Source of the DNA: Acidobacteriaceae bacterium
GTDB lineage: Bacteria > Acidobacteriota > Terriglobia > Bryobacterales > Bryobacteraceae
Reading direction: 5' to 3'
DNA length: 64,000 nt
NCBI GenBank assembly: GCA_019233755.1
Contig: JAFAMD010000001.1
Span: 33,471 to 97,470 of the forward strand
Below the pieces are notes generated by a model. It made no database searches. It was given only the letters and a program-made list of their open reading frames with translations, and was not told where the DNA came from. Numbering within the stretch: the first letter of the stretch is position 1; the number at the start of each line of letters is the position of its first letter. This document shows, piece by piece, positions 60,001 to 64,000 of this stretch. The position numbers and the translations under genes are program-made.

Positions 60001-61378
60001 GCCATTTGATGAAGACCTGTTCGCCGGGCCCTCTCCGCGTTCTCGACAGAATTCGACTCGCTCCGTCGACCCGCTCGACGGGCAGAGCGGACCCGACCTG
60101 CCCGCCGGAGCGAATGCCGTGATGCCGGCGGATCTGGATTCCGGTTCCCGGGACGGCCTTCCCGGCATTCCGGATCCACCGGGATCTGCCAGCGTGAAAG
60201 CTGCGTTCGTGCAGCCAAGTCTCTCGGATGAAATCGACCATGATCTCGAAGCAGTCGAAGCTCGCAACACGCCGTTCGTCGACACCGGTGCAAGTGTGCA
60301 AGGGAGAAGCGGCCAGGCGGGATACGACAAGCTTCTTATCGAGCAGGCGAATCTGGAGGCGAGCGCGACGCTCGGCGATGCCGTTCGCCTGAGTCTGGTA
60401 GCCCATCCCACGTACCTTGATGCCGGCACTCCGAACGGGTCGAGTACTCTTCCATTCGGGTCGCAAGTCCAGGGACGGCCGTCCGGGGTGCAGACCGCCT
60501 CCGGTATTTCAGCGGAAGGACAACTGGCGACGCGAATGTTTGGCTTGCGCGTCGGCATGGGTCCGGACGGCTTTCTGGTGCGGAATTGGGTTGGGGGAAT
60601 CCGCGTGACTCCCGCCGGCGGGCCGATCACCCTGCTGTTCAATCGTGATGACGTACGCGACACGATGCTTTCCTTTGCCGGCGAGCGCGACGCCGTGACG
60701 AATCGTGTGTGGGGCGGTGTTGTTGCAAACACTTTCTCACTCCTCGGTAACTGGGGTAATGAGAAATCTGGACTCTATGCCAACGCGGGTTATCAATTGA
60801 TTCGCGGCCTCGATGTTGCCGATAACGCGCGCTTCGATGCCAGCATCGGTGAGTACTTCCGCGTTTACAGCGGCAAGGCCGGCTCTGTAACGCTAGGCAT
60901 GAATCTCACGGGCATGCATTACGACAAGAATCTGCGCTACTTCACATTCGGTCAGGGCGGCTATTTCAGTCCGCAACAATACTTCTTGTTCAGTGTGCCG
61001 GTCCAATGGACTGGCTGGTGGCGGCAGAAGCTGCAGTACTCGGTGTCAGCGACTATCGGGGCGCAGCACTTCTCCGAGAATGCGTCGCCGTACTTTCCGG
61101 TCCAGTCGTCTTCGACCGATTCCGGCTTGCTCTACCCGGCCTACGCCAATACCGGCGCCAACTACAATCTCGATGCCCGCACCGGGTACCAGATTGCTCC
61201 GCACTGGCTCGCGGAAGCATTCCTTAATCTGAATAACGCGCGTAACTACGTTGCATCCTCTGCGGGCATGTCGCTGAAGTACCTGTTCGAGGCGCGCCCG
61301 CTGTCGCCTGACTTGAACATTATTTCGGTTCCGAACTGGAAGGGTAGCCAGCCATTTGCGCTGTCTCCGGCGAATTGA
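57011..61378 (+). CDS. bcsC: BcsC cellulose secretin-like outer membrane export protein
   Basis: A 1455-aa protein: signal sequence (residues 1-35), then a long periplasmic TPR superhelix (about 40-920; repeats with the LARYAKQSGKTKEAGQYLERLRKVDPDN pattern), a Pro/Ala/Ser-rich linker (about 930-1090), and a C-terminal beta-barrel of the BcsC family (about 1110-1455, with VGGIRVTPAGGPITLLFNRDDVRDTMLSFAGERD and LGMNLTGMHYDKNLRYFTFGQGGYFSPQQY). It guides the glucan through peptidoglycan and the outer membrane. The ATG at 57011 overlaps the bcsZ stop (ATGA); a TTG at 57005 is an alternative. Confidence 0.94.
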   Translation: MSIRRSFGACATISVGMILIGLAVVSGSASLRASEATDILLNKARSLEGRGRIDLASQALEQVLMTDPNNPEALAGLARYAKQSGKTKEAGQYLERLRKVDPDNAAITQIDEMSSLAQMRPRLDEAQRLVAKHDFEGAMRIYRQVFGSHPPAGGWALAYYETLAATPGGWQDAVAGLEALVNKYPESQDYRLALGRLWTYRQSTRTKGLELLASIKNDSGLVSKARTAWRQALVWDTGSAESLPSLREYLSRYPETELTEILERASKTPTPAPSSDARPSQEVHVPAGSVEEGAGYRALKAGRLDEAEKEFSAAIRIAPNDPKALSGLGFVRMKQQDFAAASPLFEKALSADPRNQSISEALQSARFWKQMKDGTTSLDRNQLDDAVSNFKAALSMRPQSSDALRGLAGTYMKRGEPALAAPFYERLVQAEPQNSDNWSGLISAEDASGHASDAVREFQAAPKQVAGKLATDQAFLAELALAEADAGNASEARRLFQKAEQAAGGTEMSVGTQLRFAGLFLRSGRFLQAADAFERISNAHPTNIDAWAGLINALVQVPDAMRAFSDLQRMPKDIYNVAVSDSGFLSAVASLHVLMHRYDLAQAFLEKAISIDTAGGAATVASRELQLADVLTRASKVNEAEKILRQIVDEHPDTANAWMALISLLHAAKRDDAALAEVQRMPPAVAAGLDQNGGFIAVQSGVYSSTGRAGEALALVRSTMTRLETDRQPIPADLQIQLAWLLLSQNGSERELYAVLVRDSSRTDLTAAQRDEINQIWSVWCQRRAQAAIRSGDLPRAIGILQSALRLLPADVRIQADLAGALLRNGQFRQAYDIYHDWDLRGGNPDDFSGAIGAAMTLHEDDYATRWMRRALQKYPRDSKLLTLAGKLCIQRGDYKRASAYFKAAKLSLPAEELPYGLLDPAADQATPAAATRQPTDEQRALGALLLDDASGSEAAGSIGVPPAAAEYDIVRAAPAAGAGAEPPITQVSQKASAVLGPFDEDLFAGPSPRSRQNSTRSVDPLDGQSGPDLPAGANAVMPADLDSGSRDGLPGIPDPPGSASVKAAFVQPSLSDEIDHDLEAVEARNTPFVDTGASVQGRSGQAGYDKLLIEQANLEASATLGDAVRLSLVAHPTYLDAGTPNGSSTLPFGSQVQGRPSGVQTASGISAEGQLATRMFGLRVGMGPDGFLVRNWVGGIRVTPAGGPITLLFNRDDVRDTMLSFAGERDAVTNRVWGGVVANTFSLLGNWGNEKSGLYANAGYQLIRGLDVADNARFDASIGEYFRVYSGKAGSVTLGMNLTGMHYDKNLRYFTFGQGGYFSPQQYFLFSVPVQWTGWWRQKLQYSVSATIGAQHFSENASPYFPVQSSSTDSGLLYPAYANTGANYNLDARTGYQIAPHWLAEAFLNLNNARNYVASSAGMSLKYLFEARPLSPDLNIISVPNWKGSQPFALSPAN

Positions 61379-61393
61379 TCATACTGAGTCGTT

Positions 61394-61891
61394 ATGGCGA
61401 CGAATCCGTATGCGACCCAACTAGGCGATGGCAATCCGCTGGATGTGATCAACCAGACGCCAGGGAAGCTCAATCGTTGCGTCCAGACCCTCGGCTCCGC
61501 CGGTCTGAAAGAGCCCTGGGCGCCGGGCAAGTGGACCGCAGGTCAAATCATCTGCCATCTTGCGGACACGGAAATAGCTTTCTCTTTCCGTATTCGTCAG
61601 GTGCTTGCCGAGCCGCACCACATAATCCAACCGTTCGATCAGGACGCCTGGTCCAAAGGCTATTCACAGCTCGATCCGCAGCTTGCCGCCCAAGTGTTTG
61701 CCGCGCTGCGCGGCTGGAACCTGGCGCTCATCAAAACAGTAAGCCAGGAAACATTCGAGAAACCAGTCTCTCACCCTGAGCGTGGCCAGATGACCTTCCG
61801 GACGCTGCTCGAAACGATGGCCGGGCACGATTTGAACCACCTCCGCCAGCTCGAAACCGTCGCCACTGCTTATTCGCGCCGGGCGATTTGA
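61394..61891 (+). CDS. DinB-family protein
   Basis: A 165-aa four-helix-bundle protein of the DinB/YfiT superfamily. The three-histidine metal site can be placed: His in GQIICHLADTEIAF and the pair in AGHDLNHLRQLE near the C-terminus. Members act as thiol-dependent transferases or metal hydrolases; no specific role is assigned. It starts 15 bp after bcsC and may be cotranscribed, though a CATACT hexamer 10 nt upstream could provide its own promoter. Confidence 0.82.
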   Translation: MATNPYATQLGDGNPLDVINQTPGKLNRCVQTLGSAGLKEPWAPGKWTAGQIICHLADTEIAFSFRIRQVLAEPHHIIQPFDQDAWSKGYSQLDPQLAAQVFAALRGWNLALIKTVSQETFEKPVSHPERGQMTFRTLLETMAGHDLNHLRQLETVATAYSRRAI

Positions 61892-62011
61892 AAAAACGAA
61901 CCCAATCCTTCGCGGAATTGGCTTTGAATCGCAGGAGCGAACCCATCCGAAGTGGCTTTGTTCCTTCATTTCCCTTCATTTGGGCTTCGTTGCATTCTGC
62001 AAGGCGAGTGT

Positions 62012-62593
62012 ATGCCCAGACAGCGGTTCCAAAAACCCAAAATCCAACAGAGCAAGAACGGTTCATATTTCAGCCGACCGTGGGTGGACGTGATCACGGC
62101 AGATGGCCTCGAACGTAGGAGGAAAACTCTTGTGATCGGGCCCACGAGCATGGGCAAGCGCGCGGCGAACGCGAAGCGAAGTGTGACGAGAGCATGAAAA
62201 CGATCAACCGCGCGGATTACGTGATTCAGTCACAAGTGCCGTTCGGTGAGATGCTCGACAAGTTTTTGCGCGGTCACGCAGGCAAAGTAGGCTACGTCGC
62301 GCGGTGCAAGCATGAGTTGTTGATCAAAAACCACATCCTCCAACAGCATTTTCTCCGGCCAGTAGCGAAGCAACTTGGGTTCTACTGGAAAGGTTTTGGC
62401 TTTCGGAGTCTGCGCCGCGAGGCGATAACCGCAATCGGTTCCATCGCCGGCATCGGGCAAGCCATGAAAGTGGCGGGCTACTCGCGCGCTGATACAAGCC
62501 TTCTATACACTCTGCATGACTAACGAGCAAGAGCGAGCGATTCGAATCCACCAGGAACGGATTCTAGGCAAGCCGGAAAGAGGAATTCAGTGA
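62012..62593 (+). pseudogene. Decayed tyrosine-type integrase
   Basis: Three reading-frame pieces add up to one damaged integrase. The N-terminal piece (62012 on; PRQRFQKPKIQQSKNGSYF) is the arm-binding start; a frameshift near 62160-62172 moves to a frame with EREAKCDESMKTINRADYV. The core-binding part (EMLDKFL...LLIKNHI) jumps directly into the catalytic end (GFRSLRREAITAIGSIAGIGQAMKVAGYSRADTSLLYTLHD), so most of the catalytic domain is missing. A stop at 62521-62523 is followed, in another frame, by EQERAIRIHQERILGKPE up to TGA 62591. The histidine expected before LRRE is Arg in FRSLRRE. Clearly inactive. Confidence 0.82.
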
Positions 62594-62657
62594 TCGAATT
62601 GGGCGATAATGGGCAGCCTGTAGTGCGTCAGTCACTTGTAAGTGTCTAAAAAAACAC

Positions 62658-62733
<76 letters not shown>

Positions 62734-62745
62734 CTGCAACTTGAG

Positions 62746-62834
62746 TGGTGGACAGGGAAGGATTCGAACCTTCGTACCTCGCAAGGAGGGACAGATTTAC
62801 AGTCTGTTGGCTTTAACCACTCACCCACCTGTCC
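62746..62834 (-). tRNA. tRNA-Tyr (GUA)
   Basis: An 89-nt class II tRNA on the minus strand: acceptor GGACAGG with CCTGTCC, anticodon GTA in the loop of the CAGACTGTAAATCTG arm, a long variable arm (CCCTCCTTGCGAGG), T loop GGTTCGAATCC and encoded CCA. It lies 12 nt upstream of tRNA-Thr and is probably cotranscribed with it. Confidence 0.96.
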
Positions 62835-63053
62835 GAATAACTACCGCCTTTCGGTGACTCGATGGTGAGACCGACGAGATGAGGATAGCATACCTGCTTT
62901 TTACCAAACGAACTATCCCCGAAGATGTTATACCCAGCCTATTCATGGTCATTATGCCCGAACTGATTCTACACAGTAGACTAGCGCTTACAGTATTGTT
63001 TAGTCAATGACAAAATTTTGTTTTGCAAAATTCCACAGCTGAACCCGCAACTC

Positions 63054-63671
63054 CTATTTCGTTCTGGCAGGTTTTGGGCTAGTTTCGGTAGGCTGCTTCG
63101 AAGACCTGAAAGCCTGGCGGAAGTGTTCTTGAATATGCTGCGAAAGTTCCTTCTTTGACTGTTCATACCAAGGCTCGAGTAGAGTTTCGCAGACTTTGCG
63201 AGCCATCCTTGCGAGTGGGTCGGTCGGTGGGGAGTGCAGCAGCTTCATGAAGGCCATAACCAGCAACCCTTCATCTGGAGTCAGCCTTGTTTCGCTCGCA
63301 CTGGCCAGCCTTTCCGCATCTATTTGAAACGCGTTCTCGAGAACGGGCTGTAATGCCGGAATCGCGCTGGCTAGGATTGCAGTGAACGCAATAGCAGCCG
63401 GGGACCCTTTGTTTATTGCGAACTGCCAAAACGACGCGAGCGTGTTCACGTCTGGGAAGGACGATCCAGCTTCGTAACGATAAATCGAAGTTGGGGTTAT
63501 GCCGAGCGCGGTCGCTAATTGCACCTGGGTGAGGGAAAGGCTCTGACGAAGTTCGCGGATCGCAACTGCTAGTTGTTCTTCAGGTGTACGGTGTTTTGGT
63601 CCTCTTGACTCGTCAGAAGCGTCAGAGATAGACTTGTTTGTAGAGCTACCTTGCGGAGCTGGCCTTTTCAC
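63054..63671 (-). CDS. Xre-family HTH regulator
   Basis: A 205-aa protein. After a polar, probably disordered N-terminus (about 1-28) comes an HTH_3 domain (about 32-90): AIRELRQSLSLTQVQLATALGITPTSIYRYEAGSSFPDVNTL. The C-terminal part is helical, with LTPDEGLLVMAFMKLLHSPPTDPLARMARKVCETLLEPWYE and a basic tail. It overlaps the upstream gene (cut by the window edge) by 4 bp, so the two form a unit. Downstream of its stop there is an AT-rich stretch with two adjacent palindromes (CAAAATTTTG at 63011-63020 and TTTTGCAAAA at 63021-63030). Function unknown. Confidence 0.75.
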   Translation of the reverse strand: MKRPAPQGSSTNKSISDASDESRGPKHRTPEEQLAVAIRELRQSLSLTQVQLATALGITPTSIYRYEAGSSFPDVNTLASFWQFAINKGSPAAIAFTAILASAIPALQPVLENAFQIDAERLASASETRLTPDEGLLVMAFMKLLHSPPTDPLARMARKVCETLLEPWYEQSKKELSQHIQEHFRQAFRSSKQPTETSPKPARTK

Positions 63672-64000
63672 GTGGCTACCGAGACAACGGTAACATCATA
63701 TGACGCGGCTCGCTCTGGCCCAATGTAAGCCTGACGCTTTGGCGACCATTGAAACGTCACATCGGCTCTTTCGGACGGGCAGCAATGGGCATCTCGGTCA
63801 GCCCATAGGAACAAGGTCAATTCAATGCCGCTATCAGTGGCCTTCCGGAAACTAGCACCCTCACCTGATACATCCAGCAGCTTGTGAAGACGACCCCCGC
63901 GACAATCGTAGGCCACGAGGTATTGGAAGGAGCCGGTTCCAGTCACATGGTCCATCTCCACGACGAGTATTTTGACTCCGGACGAACCATTGGGATGAAC
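63668..64000 (-). CDS. Unknown protein, 5' part beyond the window
   Basis: The minus-strand frame is open to the right edge, so at least 110 residues of the C-terminal part are seen and the start is outside (a GTG at 63961 is only an internal candidate). The segment reads as a beta-rich domain: FQYLVAYDCRGGRLHKLLDVSGEG, GIELTLFLWADRDAHCCPSERADVTFQWSPKRQAYIG. No signal or known motif. Coupled to the Xre gene by a 4-bp overlap. Not identified. Confidence 0.55.
   Translation of the reverse strand, partial: VHPNGSSGVKILVVEMDHVTGTGSFQYLVAYDCRGGRLHKLLDVSGEGASFRKATDSGIELTLFLWADRDAHCCPSERADVTFQWSPKRQAYIGPERAASYDVTVVSVAT

Noticed and set aside
62642..62657. GTGT/ACAC repeat around an A-run as a tRNA terminator
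   Set aside because: On the tRNA strand the T run lies in the loop, not after the stem, so it is not a standard intrinsic terminator.

Overview
The window reads as a chromosomal segment of a GC-rich (roughly 58-60 %) Gram-negative bacterium, most likely an Acidobacteriota member of the Solibacter/Bryobacter type. This placement is an inference from gene content: a kumamolisin-type propeptide, an M13 peptidase, an LssY_C protein, a BcsAB fusion with BcsQ and BcsC, and Xre/RES and integrase families common in that phylum. Nearly all of it is densely coded, with many 4-bp ATGA overlaps between co-directional genes.

Layout. 1-3.6 kb: end of an S53 propeptide gene, then a minus-strand operon iscS-type desulfurase > mnmA > LpxL-like acyltransferase. 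3.6-8.1 kb, plus strand: SAM hydrolase, homocysteine methyltransferase/MTHFR fusion, YrdC/Sua5 protein, a 6S RNA not covered by any protein gene, and a YmdB-type phosphoesterase. 8.1-9.9 kb: a gap with one possible 51-aa CxxCxxC ORF, then a VOC-SpoIIE phosphatase fusion. 9.9-14 kb, minus: xseB > prenyl synthase > tlyA > nadK > dicarboxylate symporter. 14-22.8 kb: aminotransferase, methyltransferase and YraN on the plus strand; the minus operon lipoprotein > geranylgeranyl-reductase-like > hemL > SDR; LssY_C protein; queuosine-precursor transporter. 22.8-28 kb, minus: PHP protein > glycosyltransferase > folD > coaE > DegS-like protease. 28-30.3 kb: hybrid PAS sensor kinase and an NfeD-like membrane protein.

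30.3-34.8 kb is the most accessory-looking part: an Xre/MbcA-RES toxin-antitoxin pair with a clear promoter and overlapping inverted repeat, followed upstream by a two-gene unit encoding a 513-aa protein with 56 cysteines and a membrane MauE protein fused to two thioredoxin-like domains. I consider this pair the best candidate for an undescribed system (a dedicated disulfide-forming membrane oxidoreductase with its Cys-rich client).

34.8-43.8 kb: TPR lipoprotein-like protein, MBL hydrolase, DegT aminotransferase, FtsB/DivIC, CutA, M13 peptidase, phosphoesterase, aldo/keto reductase, a cold-shock gene with promoter, structured leader and terminator, and a Crp/Fnr regulator. 43.9-49.5 kb, minus: a seven-gene aromatic operon trpC-trpF-trpB-trpA-chorismate mutase-DAHP synthase-tyrA, lacking trpE/G/D. 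49.6-61.4 kb, plus: a cytochrome P460 gene and a complete cellulose synthesis/export operon bcsQ-bcsAB-bcsZ-bcsC. 61.4-64 kb: DinB protein, a decayed tyrosine-integrase gene abutting the 3' end of tRNA-Thr, tRNA-Tyr, an Xre regulator and a gene cut by the right edge.
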